A stretch of DNA of 49,384 bases from an uncultured Eubacteriales bacterium. GTDB taxonomy: Bacteria > Bacillota > Clostridia > Christensenellales > Borkfalkiaceae. The stretch covers positions 1-49,384 of the forward strand of contig CAJLRM010000013.1 in the NCBI GenBank assembly GCA_905209085.1. The letters run 5' to 3'. Positions 16,303 to 25,336 of the stretch are shown here, piece after piece. The position numbers and the translations under genes were made by a program. The notes beneath the pieces were generated by a model that did no database searches, was not told where the DNA came from, and was given only the letters and a program-made list of their open reading frames with translations. The stretch's first letter is position 1. The number at the start of each line of letters is the position of its first letter.

Positions 16303-16944
16303 TTATTCTAAAATTTCCGCAGGCGAACGGACGAGCCGCCGCGCCCCGTGCGCCCGCAAAAACGCTTCGGTCTTGAATCCCCAAGTCACGGAAATGCAGG
16401 GCAGCCCCGCGTTTTCGGCGGTTTCTATATCCACTTCCGAATCCCCGATATACACCGCCTTCCCCCTGTCCGCGTTTAAGAGCGTCAGAACGGAAAACAC
16501 CGAATCGGGCGCGGGCTTTTTGCGTATGCCCGCCGCCTCGTTTTCCCCGACCGCCGCCTCCGTCAGCGCTCCGAAATAGCGCTTGGCAAGCTCCTTGACG
16601 GCAAAATCAGCCTTATTGGAAACGATCGCCGCCTTTTTGCCCGTCCTTTTCAGTTCCCGCAGCATTTCCAAAACGCCGTCGTAAGGCTTGGTGGCGTCGC
16701 AGCAATGCTCCGCGTAGAAACGTTTGAATTCCCCGAAGATATCCGAAAAATGCGGATGAGAAGCCCCGCCCGGCACGGCGCGCTCGATCAGGAGGCGGAT
16801 CCCGTTTCCCACAAAACTTTTCACCTCTTCCCTCTTGCGGATCGGACAGCCGAACGCGGCGAGCGCCTCGTTCGTCGCGGCGGTCAGATCGTCCAGGGTA
16901 TCTAAAAGAGTCCCGTCCAGATCGAAAATATAGGTATCGTACAT
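16303..16944 (-). CDS. HAD-family phosphatase, phosphoglycolate phosphatase-like
   Basis: A 213-residue soluble HAD hydrolase. Motif I DLDGTLLDT (residues about 7-15, nucleophile and acid Asp), a helical cap typical of subfamily IA, motif II VSNK with Ser, motif III Lys in the RKKPAPD region, and motif IV GDSEVDI. Family members hydrolyse 2-phosphoglycolate or other small phosphomonoesters; the substrate here is not determined. Start 16944 (MYDTYIF) is preferred because AGGA lies five bases upstream; a longer frame to 16971 would add nine residues. It follows the response regulator gene by 326 nt. Confidence 0.88.
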   Translation of the reverse strand: MYDTYIFDLDGTLLDTLDDLTAATNEALAAFGCPIRKREEVKSFVGNGIRLLIERAVPGGASHPHFSDIFGEFKRFYAEHCCDATKPYDGVLEMLRELKRTGKKAAIVSNKADFAVKELAKRYFGALTEAAVGENEAAGIRKKPAPDSVFSVLTLLNADRGKAVYIGDSEVDIETAENAGLPCISVTWGFKTEAFLRAHGARRLVRSPAEILE

Positions 16945-17270
16945 TCCTTTCCTGCTCCCGCCGTTTTGCACGGCGCTTCTATTTCATTTTCCCCTTTCGC
17001 TTCCGCTTTTCGAAACTTTTTTGACCAGCGCTTTTCCCCTTACTCCCTTCCCGGATAGAAACGCCCATTCGTTTCGTTTTTTCCTCCCGGCGGAAGACAA
17101 AAACAAACCGACGGAAGGCGGGACGTTCGCGCTCCCTGAAAGCGAGGGCGTTTTTCGCTGCGGGCGATCCCGTTGAAAATTTTACGCGCTTTTTAAGCCC
17201 TGCCCGTGCAAAGCGCACAGCGCCGCGTAACATCCCGCCGTTTTCAAGGCATCGGAAAATTGACGGAAGA
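16945..17270. other. gene-free stretch
   Basis: The 326 nt between the response regulator stop and the phosphatase start contain no credible gene and no strong terminator or promoter that I can see. Confidence 0.4.
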
Positions 17271-17918
17271 TTATAAAATCGCCTTGATCGCGGCGGCTGC
17301 GCCCGCTCTGTTTTCGCTGCCCGTCTTGATATAGATGGCGGAAATATAATTGCGCGTCGTTCCTTCGGAGATCTTCAACGCGGAAGAAATCTGGCGGTTT
17401 GTGAATCCCTCGTACAGCATCAGCGCTATCTCCACTTCGCGGTCGGACAGTCCGAAAGCGCGCTTGATCTTGATTTCTCTGTCGCTCGTCACCGTCTTTG
17501 CGGCGTCCGCGATCCGCCGCGCGATTTTCGCGGGCAGAATGGTATCTCCCGCATAGGCGTTTTTCACGGCGTCGATGAGCGCCGTGCTGCCAATATCTTT
17601 CAAAAGATACCCGCTGGCGCCGTTGTTGATGGCGTTGAGGATATAGTCGCTGTCGTCAAACGTCGTCAAAATGACCACTTTCACTTCGGGGAATTTGGCT
17701 TTGATACTCTGCGTCGCCACCACGCCGTTCATGTTAGGCATACGAATGTCCATCAGCACTACGTCCGGACAATCTTTTTCCATCTTCTGCAAAGCGTCGA
17801 AACCGTCGAAAGCGATGCCGATGACTTCCAGTTGAGGATCCGTTTCCAGAACGCTCCTGATTCCTTCGGCAAGAATCACCTGATCGTCCGCTATCATTAC
17901 CCTGATTTTCTTATCCAT
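17271..17918 (-). CDS. NarL/FixJ-type response regulator
   Basis: A 215-residue two-component regulator. Receiver domain (1-120): acidic pair Asp11/Asp12, phosphoacceptor Asp57 in LMDIRMP, Thr in ILTTFDD and Lys in LLKDIG. C-terminal LuxR-type helix-turn-helix (about 150-212): FGLSDREVEIALMLYEGFTNRQISSAL. It should bind DNA when phosphorylated. Start supported by GGAGG seven bases upstream. Its partner is the kinase at 18724, but the two are separated by 805 nt with tandem repeats, so it may be transcribed or regulated separately. Confidence 0.93.
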   Translation of the reverse strand: MDKKIRVMIADDQVILAEGIRSVLETDPQLEVIGIAFDGFDALQKMEKDCPDVVLMDIRMPNMNGVVATQSIKAKFPEVKVVILTTFDDSDYILNAINNGASGYLLKDIGSTALIDAVKNAYAGDTILPAKIARRIADAAKTVTSDREIKIKRAFGLSDREVEIALMLYEGFTNRQISSALKISEGTTRNYISAIYIKTGSENRAGAAAAIKAIL

Positions 17919-18082
17919 ATTCTATCCTCCGTCCCGTCTCGCGTTTTTGTGTCTATCTCAATAAATTTTACTTTTTCGCCGCGCGCCCATCCGCCGCCCG
18001 TGCTTTCTCGGCTTTTCACCCCGCCGCTTTGCGTACGGGGGAAAAAATTGCGTTCTCCAACGTCTGTTCTTTTTCCGTTTCC

Positions 18083-18457
18083 TCAAAGGGGCATATGTTT
18101 TCCCGTTGCCCTTTGGTTTCGCCCAAGAGGCGATCGTTTTTCTTTGTGCGCTTTTTAGTCCAAAGAGCTATTTTTTCCCTATCGTTTTATTTCTTTAAAA
18201 ATTGTATATTTCTCCCCTTTGTCCGATTCTATATAAAAAGGCTATATTTTTTCTCATCGCTTTATTCAGTCAAAGACTACACATTTTTACTCTCTTTATT
18301 TGCTTTTCAAAAGAATTGTATGTTTCCCCTCTCTGTTCCGTTTCGTCGAAGGTTATACGTTTCTTTTCTTTATTTCGTTTCGTCAAAAAATTATTCAATT
18401 CCCTTCTCGTTCATTTTATCAAAGGGTTATCCGCTTTTTCTTTCCTCGCGGGAGGCG
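18083..18457. repeat. about ten diverged 36-39-bp tandem repeats
   Basis: Units begin at 18083, 18122, 18159, 18196, 18232, 18270, 18308, 18346, 18383 and 18420. Each starts with a variant of TCAAAGG, then an A/T core such as TATACGTTT, then a pyrimidine run ending TTTCG or TTTAT. The mean period is 37.4, not a multiple of three, and the frames drift, so it is non-coding. It fills the gap between the kinase and regulator genes; the rest of the gap (17919-18082 and 18458-18723) shows no gene. Confidence 0.6.
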
Positions 18458-18723
18458 AAACGTTCTGCTGTTTGTATCCTCCCCATTTCTTGCGTCCGCC
18501 CCGCTCCGTTTCCCGCGCCAAAGCCCTCTTTTTCGCTTTTCAAACTCTCGTCGGCTGCGCTTTCCCGCCGTTCCCGCGCCTTTCTTCCGATTCTACGCGC
18601 CGCGGCGCCCGGGGCGCGAGCCTTTTGCGTCGGTTAGCTCCCTTGCGTATCCGCTCCCGCTTCCCGCGCTGAGAGCTTTCTTTCCCGCCGTTTTTCCGTT
18701 TCCCGCGCCCGTAGTTTCAAGGC

Positions 18724-20202
18724 TCAGCGTTCCTGCTCCGATAAAGAATCGTGCGGGAGCATGAGATGTATTTCGAAGCCCTCGTCGGGTTCGGAAACGA
18801 ACCACACTTCTCCGCCGAGCGATTCCGCTCTGCCCGACATTCCCGTCAGTCCGAAGCCCTCTTTCAATTGATTGATCGCCACGCCCGAACCGTTGTCCGA
18901 GAGCAGAAAACTGATTTTCCCGTCCGCTTCCTTCAATTCGAACCAAAACGCGGTGGCGTTTCCGTGTCTGAGTCCGTTGGAAATCCCCTCTTTGAGCGTA
19001 TTGCACAAAAGCCGGTATTTGGCGTCCGACACGCAGATATCGTCTATATCCGAGCGGATTTTTATGCCCGTACCGTCGGTGGATTCGTTGATGATGCCTT
19101 CCAGGGCGTCTTTCAGCGTCGCCTTGCCCGGGATGCCCGAGAGGAGATGAACGCTCTCCCTCAGCTCTTCGAGGGCGTGTTTGGCTTGCAGATTGGCGGC
19201 GATGATCTTGCTTTTTGCCTCCTCGGGCTGCGAATCGATGATGAGTTTCGCGGCTTCCGTCTGCATGATGACGGTAGTGATGGAGTGCCCCGCCGTATCG
19301 TGAATGTCTTTCGCTATCCGCTGACGCTCTTCGAGCGCGGTCACTTCCGCGAGATCGTCATAGGCTTTTTGCAGATCCTCCTTGCTCTTGTCCAAATCTT
19401 TGAGCGCTTTGGTCAGTCTGAGATACTGCCGATAAAAACGCACGGAAAAATTGACGAGGATAAAATGCACCAGGAGGATGACGAGGTCGTTGAAAGACTG
19501 CGTGAGGAGCGGCAGAAAGGAAACGCTTTCCCCCTGCCTGAAAAAGGCGAATCCCGCCAGCGTGAGCACATACACCACCATGCACACCGCGCAAATGACG
19601 ACGGACGGGAGTATCTTTTCCGAGCTGATATAAAATTCCGTCAGAATGATGAGGTAGAGGGTGCAAAGGTACGTGCTGCCCGTGACGGCGGTCAAAATGA
19701 AGGCGGCGACGAAATCGATGACGTAGCAATAGATCTTGTTGCGGAAGCCCTTGACGGCAAAGAGTTTCACGGCCTCCGAAACGGTGAGCACGATCTCGAT
19801 CCCGAACGTAGACAAAAGAGTGCCCCAGCGATGCGTTTCCACCGCTATGCTCACCTGATCGAGGAGGATAAGGACCTCGACGATGACGAGCAGACCGAAA
19901 AGGAGTTTTTTCCCGAATCGCTGAAATTCCCTTTCTTCTCGGAAATCGGGTTTTTCGAAAAATCGCATCCAGCGGAAGCGATGCTCCTTTTGCGGCTTTT
20001 TTTCGTCGGCAAGCGGCGCTGTCGTAGAAATGCGGCGCCCGTCCTCCTCGGGCAGTGCCGCTTCTTTCGACGGAGCCTCGCAGGAAGCGTATGCCTTATA
20101 GTCCCCTTTATTCCCCGTGAACTTTCTGTCCGCAATCCCGTTATTTTTATCAGCCGCCTGCGGTGCAGGCGGCGCGGCGCCTTTGCGTTTCGTTCTCCCC
20201 AT
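18724..20202 (-). CDS. membrane histidine kinase, NarX/HisKA_3 type
   Basis: A 492-residue sensor kinase. The first ~95 residues are hydrophilic and charged. About six transmembrane helices follow (about 99-118, 129-149, 157-175, 177-192, 198-221, 238-255), then a coiled linker. The HisKA_3 dimerisation helix has His301 in RIAKDIHDTAGH. A HATPase domain (about 395-488) has the N-box NGLRHG, DNGSG and GFGLTGM. Start 20202 lies two bases after the radC stop, with GGGAGG seven bases upstream, so it is coupled to radC; the frame continuing to 20346 is inside radC. It should phosphorylate the regulator at 17271. The signal is unknown, with almost no extracytoplasmic loop, as in intramembrane-sensing kinases. 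Confidence 0.92.
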   Translation of the reverse strand: MGRTKRKGAAPPAPQAADKNNGIADRKFTGNKGDYKAYASCEAPSKEAALPEEDGRRISTTAPLADEKKPQKEHRFRWMRFFEKPDFREEREFQRFGKKLLFGLLVIVEVLILLDQVSIAVETHRWGTLLSTFGIEIVLTVSEAVKLFAVKGFRNKIYCYVIDFVAAFILTAVTGSTYLCTLYLIILTEFYISSEKILPSVVICAVCMVVYVLTLAGFAFFRQGESVSFLPLLTQSFNDLVILLVHFILVNFSVRFYRQYLRLTKALKDLDKSKEDLQKAYDDLAEVTALEERQRIAKDIHDTAGHSITTVIMQTEAAKLIIDSQPEEAKSKIIAANLQAKHALEELRESVHLLSGIPGKATLKDALEGIINESTDGTGIKIRSDIDDICVSDAKYRLLCNTLKEGISNGLRHGNATAFWFELKEADGKISFLLSDNGSGVAINQLKEGFGLTGMSGRAESLGGEVWFVSEPDEGFEIHLMLPHDSLSEQER

Positions 20203-20204
20203 TT

Positions 20205-20921
20205 TCAGCCTCCCTCTCTTTCGAGAACGGAGCCGATGGAAAAATTCCTGCTGATCTCGCGCATCTTTCCGCTTTTGTAATAGCTGTAAATCCCCGCGGG
20301 GGAATAGATGAAATGATCGCAGAAAAGCACGTTGTGAAAACTGCATATGAGCTGAAACTGACGCGTCGTTTTGTCGTCCGCGACGGAGGGAAAACAGTTT
20401 CCCTTCAAATGGTTGTGCACGGCGACGATGCCGAAAGGCTTGTTTTCGACGATGAGCTTCGTCAGTTCCTCCGGCTTCACCACCACCCGCTGCGGACTGT
20501 CAATCGTAAAGCGCTTGCAGAGCACGATATTCTGTTTTTCGTCGATGAGGTAAAAATCCAGCACCTCTTTATCCGCGGGGGCGTATTTTTCTTTGACGAA
20601 CGCCATAAAGCTTTCCGCTTCGAATTTTTTTGGGAAACGCTCCTCGTCCGCCGCGCGATAGACCTCGTAAAATTTGCCGACGCACCGCAGATACGCCGCC
20701 ACGTTTTCGCCTACCCCGTCCACCGTTTTGAGCTGCGCCACCGTCGCGGAAAAAATGCCGCGGACGGAGCCGAACGCCGCCAGGAGCCGATGCGCCAGCT
20801 CGTTCGTGTTGCGGCGGGGAATGGCGTTGAACAGGAGAATTTCCAAAATTTCGTGTTCGCACAAATTTCCGCTGTCTAATTTTTCTATGATTCTGTGACG
20901 ATGCCCGTCGTGTTCGGACAT
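20205..20921 (-). CDS. radC: RadC/MPN-domain protein
   Basis: A 238-residue RadC-family protein. N-terminal UPF0758 helix-hairpin-helix part (about 1-85; LKTVDGVGENVAAYL) and C-terminal JAB/MPN metallo domain (about 100-225). The zinc motif H-x-H-x7-S-x2-D is intact (HNHLKGNCFPSVADD), although the usual HNHPSG is HNHLKG. The family is widespread and its biochemical role unsettled; a role in DNA repair is not secure. A minus-strand promoter lies 54 nt upstream, and the histidine kinase gene begins 2 nt after its stop, an unusual partner for radC. Confidence 0.9.
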   Translation of the reverse strand: MSEHDGHRHRIIEKLDSGNLCEHEILEILLFNAIPRRNTNELAHRLLAAFGSVRGIFSATVAQLKTVDGVGENVAAYLRCVGKFYEVYRAADEERFPKKFEAESFMAFVKEKYAPADKEVLDFYLIDEKQNIVLCKRFTIDSPQRVVVKPEELTKLIVENKPFGIVAVHNHLKGNCFPSVADDKTTRQFQLICSFHNVLFCDHFIYSPAGIYSYYKSGKMREISRNFSIGSVLEREGG

Positions 20922-20974
20922 AAGCCTACCTCCCCGAAACGGTCTTGTTTCCGCTTATCCGCGTTTACCCGTTT

Positions 20975-21003
20975 ATTTTAGCATATTCTTTACAAAAAGT
21001 CAA
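20975..21003 (-). promoter_or_regulatory. promoter of the radC/kinase operon
   Basis: Minus strand TTGACT (20998-21003), 17 bp, TAAAAT (20975-20980). Leader about 45 nt. Confidence 0.7.
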
Positions 21004-21064
21004 AGGGAAAAAGGCGGGCGGTCCCCCCGCATAAAGTTTTTTCTCGTTTTTCCTTGTCTTTTTG

Positions 21065-21093
21065 TTTACGTAAGCGCCCGCAAAGGGTATATA
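21065..21093 (+). promoter_or_regulatory. possible promoter of the dipeptidase gene
   Basis: TTTACG (21065-21070), 17 bp, TATATA (21088-21093), weaker match than its divergent neighbour. The start codon at 21126 is 33 nt beyond the -10. Confidence 0.45.
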
Positions 21094-21125
21094 TGAAGAG
21101 AAACAGAATGTAAGGACGTATAATT

Positions 21126-22460
21126 ATGACTCATGTAATGGAAAAGTATTTCAACGATATCGTCGATTCCATCTGCAAAACGGTGAGATTCGATTCCTCT
21201 TTAAAGCCCGCGGAAGGGAACTGCCCCTTCGGGAAGGAAACGGCGGATTGCCTCGGCTATTTCCTTTCCCTCGCCTCCGAAATGGGTTTTGAAACGCACA
21301 ATTACGACAATTACGTCGGAGAAGTGATCTTCGGAGAGGGCGAAGAATTTGCCATTCTCGCGCACCTCGACGTGGTGCCCGCGGGCAGCGGATGGAGATT
21401 CCCGCCTTTCGGCGCGGCCATCAACGACGAACTTTCCGCGGGCGGCGTTCCGGGCGTCAAGATCTGGGGGCGCGGCACCATGGACGACAAGGGTCCCGCC
21501 GTGGCGACGCTCTGGTGCCTCAAAGCCTTGAAAGACGAGGGCTTCCGGCCGAAGCGCAAAATCAAACTCATCGTCGGCTGCAACGAGGAGAGCGGCTGGG
21601 CTTGCCTCGATCATTACAACAAAGCGGCGCATATGCCCGAAGAGGGCTTCTCGCCCGACGCAGACTTCCCCGCCATTTACGCGGAAAAGGGAATCCTACA
21701 TTTTTCCGCCTCTTTTCAGACGGAAACGCCCCCTTTCCTCTCTCTGACCGCGGGCGGAGCGGTGAATATGGTTTGCGACGCCGCCGCGGCGGTGCTGACC
21801 GAAGAAGCCGCGAAAAAACTCCGCGCCTATCAAAACGACGTTCCCGATACGTCTTTCCATTTCGACGAAGAGAGCAGAACGCTGACGGTGAAGGGCAAAT
21901 CTGCGCACGGCTCCACGCCCGAAAAGGGCGCCAACGCGCTGGGCGCGATGCTGAAATTCTTTGCTTTGCAGGACATCGGATGCAAAAAGGCGTACGAACT
22001 GCTTTTTGCGGATAGCCTCGGACTCAGACAGCTACACGACGAAACGGGATATCTCACCATGTCCCCCGACGTGGCGGCTTTCGAAAACGGAAAACTCGTC
22101 GTCACCACGGACATCCGCTTTCCCGCAACGCACGAAAAGGAGGAAATTACAAACGCGCTCGAAAGGGCGGGCGCGGAATACGAAATCCTGCACTATCAGG
22201 CTCCCCTCTACAACGATCCGAACGGCAAACTGATAACGACCCTGATGAACGTGTACAACAAGATCACGGGCAAAAACGAAAAGGCGATCGCCATCGGCGG
22301 AGGAACCTACGCGAGAGCGCTCAAATGCGGCTGCGGTTTCGGCCCCGAATTGGAAGAAGAAGAAGCCACCATCCATCAGCCAAACGAATATATCACCTTC
22401 GACAGAATCCGCCTCATGAGCGAGATTTACTACGAAGCAATCAAAGAACTGACAAAATAA
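21126..22460 (+). CDS. PepV/Sapep-type M20 dipeptidase
   Basis: A 444-residue cytoplasmic zinc peptidase. Metal ligands and catalytic residues are visible: His80 and Asp82 in LAHLDVVPAG, Asp120 in GRGTMDDKGP, Glu154-Glu155 in CNEESG, and later GGGTYARAL and a His near the C terminus. The lid domain (about 185-370) includes KGKSAHGSTPEKG. Length and motifs match the PepV group, which releases amino acids from dipeptides. AAGGAC nine bases upstream supports the start. It is transcribed alone, divergent from radC. Confidence 0.92.
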   Translation: MTHVMEKYFNDIVDSICKTVRFDSSLKPAEGNCPFGKETADCLGYFLSLASEMGFETHNYDNYVGEVIFGEGEEFAILAHLDVVPAGSGWRFPPFGAAINDELSAGGVPGVKIWGRGTMDDKGPAVATLWCLKALKDEGFRPKRKIKLIVGCNEESGWACLDHYNKAAHMPEEGFSPDADFPAIYAEKGILHFSASFQTETPPFLSLTAGGAVNMVCDAAAAVLTEEAAKKLRAYQNDVPDTSFHFDEESRTLTVKGKSAHGSTPEKGANALGAMLKFFALQDIGCKKAYELLFADSLGLRQLHDETGYLTMSPDVAAFENGKLVVTTDIRFPATHEKEEITNALERAGAEYEILHYQAPLYNDPNGKLITTLMNVYNKITGKNEKAIAIGGGTYARALKCGCGFGPELEEEEATIHQPNEYITFDRIRLMSEIYYEAIKELTK

Positions 22461-23410
22461 GTTTTTTCGCTCCTTTCGGCGCAAAGGAGAAAAAAGCGCC
22501 GACGGAGGTCTTTGAAAAATGCGGATCTGAAAGCCGAAGGCAAGCGCGACAAACACTCCGGCAATAAAATCGCCGTTTGCACGCCGCCGCTGTTTTATCG
22601 GCTCCGTCCCGACGGCGGCAGGACGCTCCGCCCAAGCGTCCTACGCTTTTTGTCCCCGTATTCCGACGGCGGTCCCGGCTTTCGTAAGAGCGACAGTCCC
22701 TCTTTTTCTTTCGGTACGATTGCTCGCGGAGATTCCGTAACGATAGCCCTTTTGTCCGTACGTTTCGACGACCATTAAGAGTTTCGACAACCCTTCCCCT
22801 GTGTCTATGTGCCTCTGCCCACGGCTATGAAAGAACTCGGCTGCGCCTCCCCTATCTTCCTGCAAACGACGGGCAGAGAAGCGCCCTGCAATCATAACGC
22901 CGTTCCTCTCTTCCCGTAGATCGGCGGCTCTATGACTGCCGACAATAAACGCACAGAACGGGATACGCGCCTTTTCGGAGTTTCCCTTTTACCGCCGCGG
23001 ACAATCATTCCGCAGCGGTTTTTCGCGCCTTTTCCACCCATATCGAAAGCATTATACCACGGATTTTTGCGATGTCAAGCGCCGACTGCCAAAAATTTTT
23101 GCTTTTCCATAACATTTTTTGTTCGGGACTCCTTTCCGTTCCCCTTTCCGATAAAATCTTAGCTGCGTAGGAACCCCGGCGTTTGCAACGGCTATGAAAA
23201 AATGCGGCTTCTTTTATGCGCTTGCGTACAAAGAAAAATTGCGAATTGACGCAATTGCCCCGCAAACGAGAATCCGTTTATCGCACACTTTTTTAAATTT
23301 CCTATCGATATAGCGGCTTTTGCGTTTTTTACGTCGGCGTTTTTTTCTTTATATTCGTCGAGTAAAACGCTTTTTCTCTCCGTTAAGTCGGAGAGTTTCT
23401 TTACGCACAA
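22461..23410. other. large convergent gene-free gap
   Basis: After pepV a stem of CTCCTTT/AAAGGAG (about 22470-22490) may end that transcript. The rest of this 950 nt has only short frames without ribosome sites. Two copies of a similar 22-nt element (ACGGCTATGAAA followed by AA..T.CGGCT) occur near 22823 and 23179. A TTG-initiated frame on the minus strand (23192-23410) has a plausible coiled-coil start but no ribosome site. It may be decayed coding sequence. Confidence 0.4.
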
Positions 23411-23448
23411 ATATGTAGCCCGCAGGAAAAAACCTGCGGGCTACATAT
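23411..23448. terminator. perfect 16-bp terminator-like hairpin
   Basis: A 16-bp perfect stem (23411-23426 with 23433-23448) with an A6 loop, followed by TTT on both strands. It is far from either flanking gene (pepV stops at 22460, the flavoprotein at 23710), so the transcript it ends is not evident. Confidence 0.6.
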
Positions 23449-23574
23449 TTTAGTGAGAGAATATGAAAAAAGTTTTACGTATAATCCTGACCGATGCGGA
23501 AAGCGATGAAATGAACTCCGCCTGCCTTGTCCCCTTCTCAATCCTTACTTTGTGATATAATAATACACCTGTAC

Positions 23575-23612
23575 TGTGTTTAATTTGTGAAAAAATTGTG
23601 ATTAATATGTGA
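23575..23612. repeat. four TGTG(A/T) motifs at exact 11-bp spacing
   Basis: TGTGT at 23575 and TGTGA at 23586, 23597 and 23608 fall one helical turn apart in an AT-rich stretch. Such phasing suggests a cooperatively bound site or curved DNA. It lies between two convergent genes, so no target promoter is evident. Confidence 0.4.
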
Positions 23613-23709
23613 AAACTTTATAATTTTTACATTTCAAGGGCATTTTTTCCATTTTTTTTCGATAAGAATAAAAAAATCGCAAAAATTAGGTCGAATGACC
23701 TGATTTTCC

Positions 23710-25269
23710 TTATATTTTCGAAGTTTTGAATCGTTCAAAAATCGCCTCCGCGACGCGAAAACCGTCCGCCGCAGAAGAAGTGATGCCGCCGGCGTAGCCC
23801 GCGCCCTCGCCGCAAGGGTATAAACTTAAAGTTGAAACGGATTGCAGGTCCTCTCCCCGTTCGAGGCGCAGGGGAGAGCTCGTCCGGGATTCCACAGCCG
23901 TGAGAACCGCGTCGGGACAGGCGAAACCTTTGAGTTTTCGATCCATATCGACGATCGCTTTCTTCATCGTTTCCACCACGGAGGAAGGGAGCACCGCGCG
24001 AAGGTCGGCAAATTCCGTCCCCGCCGCATAGGTGGGTACGACGCTTTTAAAACGGGCGCTTTCCCGATCCTTTAAAAAATCGCCCGCCAGCTGAACGGGG
24101 GCGCGATAATCGCTTCCGCCCGCCGCAAACGCCGCCCTTTCAAGGCGGCGCTGAAATTCTACGCCCGCCAGAGGAGAGTCGCCGCAAAAGTCCCTGCCCG
24201 TCACCTGTACGACGAGCGCGCTGTTGGCATTCGTTCCGTTTCTCGTGTAATTGCTCATGCCGTTCGTGACGACGCCGTTCTCCTCGCTCGCCGCAGGCAT
24301 GACATAGCCGCCCGGACACATACAGAACGTGAAGGCCGCGCGTTCGGAGGCATGGGAAACGAGCTTATAATCCGCCGCGGGCAGGAGGGAATAGCTCCCG
24401 CCGTATTGGGAAAGCCCTATTTCCGATTGCAGGTGTTCGATGCGCGCGCCTACGGCAAAATCCTTCTGCCGCATGGCAACGCCGCGGGAATGCAGCATTT
24501 CGAACGTGTCCCGCGCGCTGTGCCCCACCGCGAGCACCACGGCGGAAACTTCCGCCGTTTCTTCCAGGGAGCCTTCCCGCTTCCATTTAACCGCCTTTAC
24601 GCCGCCGTCTTTGACGAGAATATCGGTCAATTTTGTATTGAACTCTACCCTGCCCCCCTGCTTTATGATGAACTCCCGTATATTTTTTACGACTTTCTTC
24701 AAATTGTCGCTGCCGATATGCGGCTTATTGAGCCAGAGGATCTCCTCGGGCGCGCCGAAAGAAACGAACGTTTCGAGAACTTCGCGGTTAAAGGCGCCGT
24801 GCGTCCCCGTATTCAGTTTTCCGTCCGAAAAGGTACCCGCGCCGCCCTCGCCGAACTGTACGTTTCCTTCCGTGTCGAGCCTGCGTTCCCGAGAAAATAT
24901 CCCGATCTTTTTTTCCCGTTCTTCCACGTCGGGACCGCGCTCTATCACGAGCGGACGAATGCCGTGCGCCAGCAGTTTCAAAGCGCAGAAAAGCCCCGCG
25001 GGACCGCTCCCCGCCACCAGAACGGGCGCCGAGGGCAGTCTTTCCGCGGGCAGAACGGGCGCTTTCGTTTCGGGCGCTCGCTCCGTTTCCGCGGAAAACT
25101 CTATCGAATAAATATACCGAATATTCCCCTTGTCCCGCGCGTCGAGGGATTTTTTGAGAATTTTAAAATAAGCGGGTTTTGCCCGCAGCTTTTTTTCCGC
25201 AATGCGTAGGAGTTCTCGCTCGCTCTGCGCGAGAGAAAGCTTGATGTCGGTGAGAATTTGTTTTTTCAT
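23710..25269 (-). CDS. FAD-dependent dehydrogenase (COG2509 type)
   Basis: A 519-residue soluble flavoprotein. A short N-terminal alpha/beta domain (about 1-85) precedes the Rossmann FAD site VLVAGSGPAGLFCAL with IERG about 25 residues on. Also visible are FGEGGAGTFSDGKL, typical of the COG2509 group, and a C-terminal PCGEGAGYAGGITSSAADG FAD-contact region. Substrate and physiological role are unknown for the family. I prefer ATG 25269 to the TTG nine bases upstream; the ribosome site is weak (TTGGA) either way. The neighbouring gene upstream is another flavoprotein. Confidence 0.88.
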   Translation of the reverse strand: MKKQILTDIKLSLAQSERELLRIAEKKLRAKPAYFKILKKSLDARDKGNIRYIYSIEFSAETERAPETKAPVLPAERLPSAPVLVAGSGPAGLFCALKLLAHGIRPLVIERGPDVEEREKKIGIFSRERRLDTEGNVQFGEGGAGTFSDGKLNTGTHGAFNREVLETFVSFGAPEEILWLNKPHIGSDNLKKVVKNIREFIIKQGGRVEFNTKLTDILVKDGGVKAVKWKREGSLEETAEVSAVVLAVGHSARDTFEMLHSRGVAMRQKDFAVGARIEHLQSEIGLSQYGGSYSLLPAADYKLVSHASERAAFTFCMCPGGYVMPAASEENGVVTNGMSNYTRNGTNANSALVVQVTGRDFCGDSPLAGVEFQRRLERAAFAAGGSDYRAPVQLAGDFLKDRESARFKSVVPTYAAGTEFADLRAVLPSSVVETMKKAIVDMDRKLKGFACPDAVLTAVESRTSSPLRLERGEDLQSVSTLSLYPCGEGAGYAGGITSSAADGFRVAEAIFERFKTSKI

Positions 25270-25336
25270 ATCGTCCAAAATAGGCGCACCCGCCTTATAA
25301 ATCCACTTTCCGCTTTTTCGAAGGTAAGGACAGCTT

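Noticed and set aside
18029..18764. Plus-strand ORFs with Phe/Ser-rich repeats
   Set aside because: The underlying DNA repeats have a non-triplet period, frames drift, and there are no ribosome sites.
18751..20280. 509-codon plus-strand ORF opposite the histidine kinase
   Set aside because: Length comes from GC-biased codons of the kinase on the other strand; no ribosome site, no domain.
23192..23410. 72-codon minus ORF with LSDLTERKSVLLDEYKEK start
   Set aside because: TTG start lies directly against a terminator hairpin with no ribosome site; could be a recombinase-like remnant but not supportable.
23463..23555. 30-codon plus-strand ORF starting MKKVLRIILTD after the 16-bp hairpin
   Set aside because: Only a weak GAGAGA upstream, no promoter between hairpin and start, no family resemblance.
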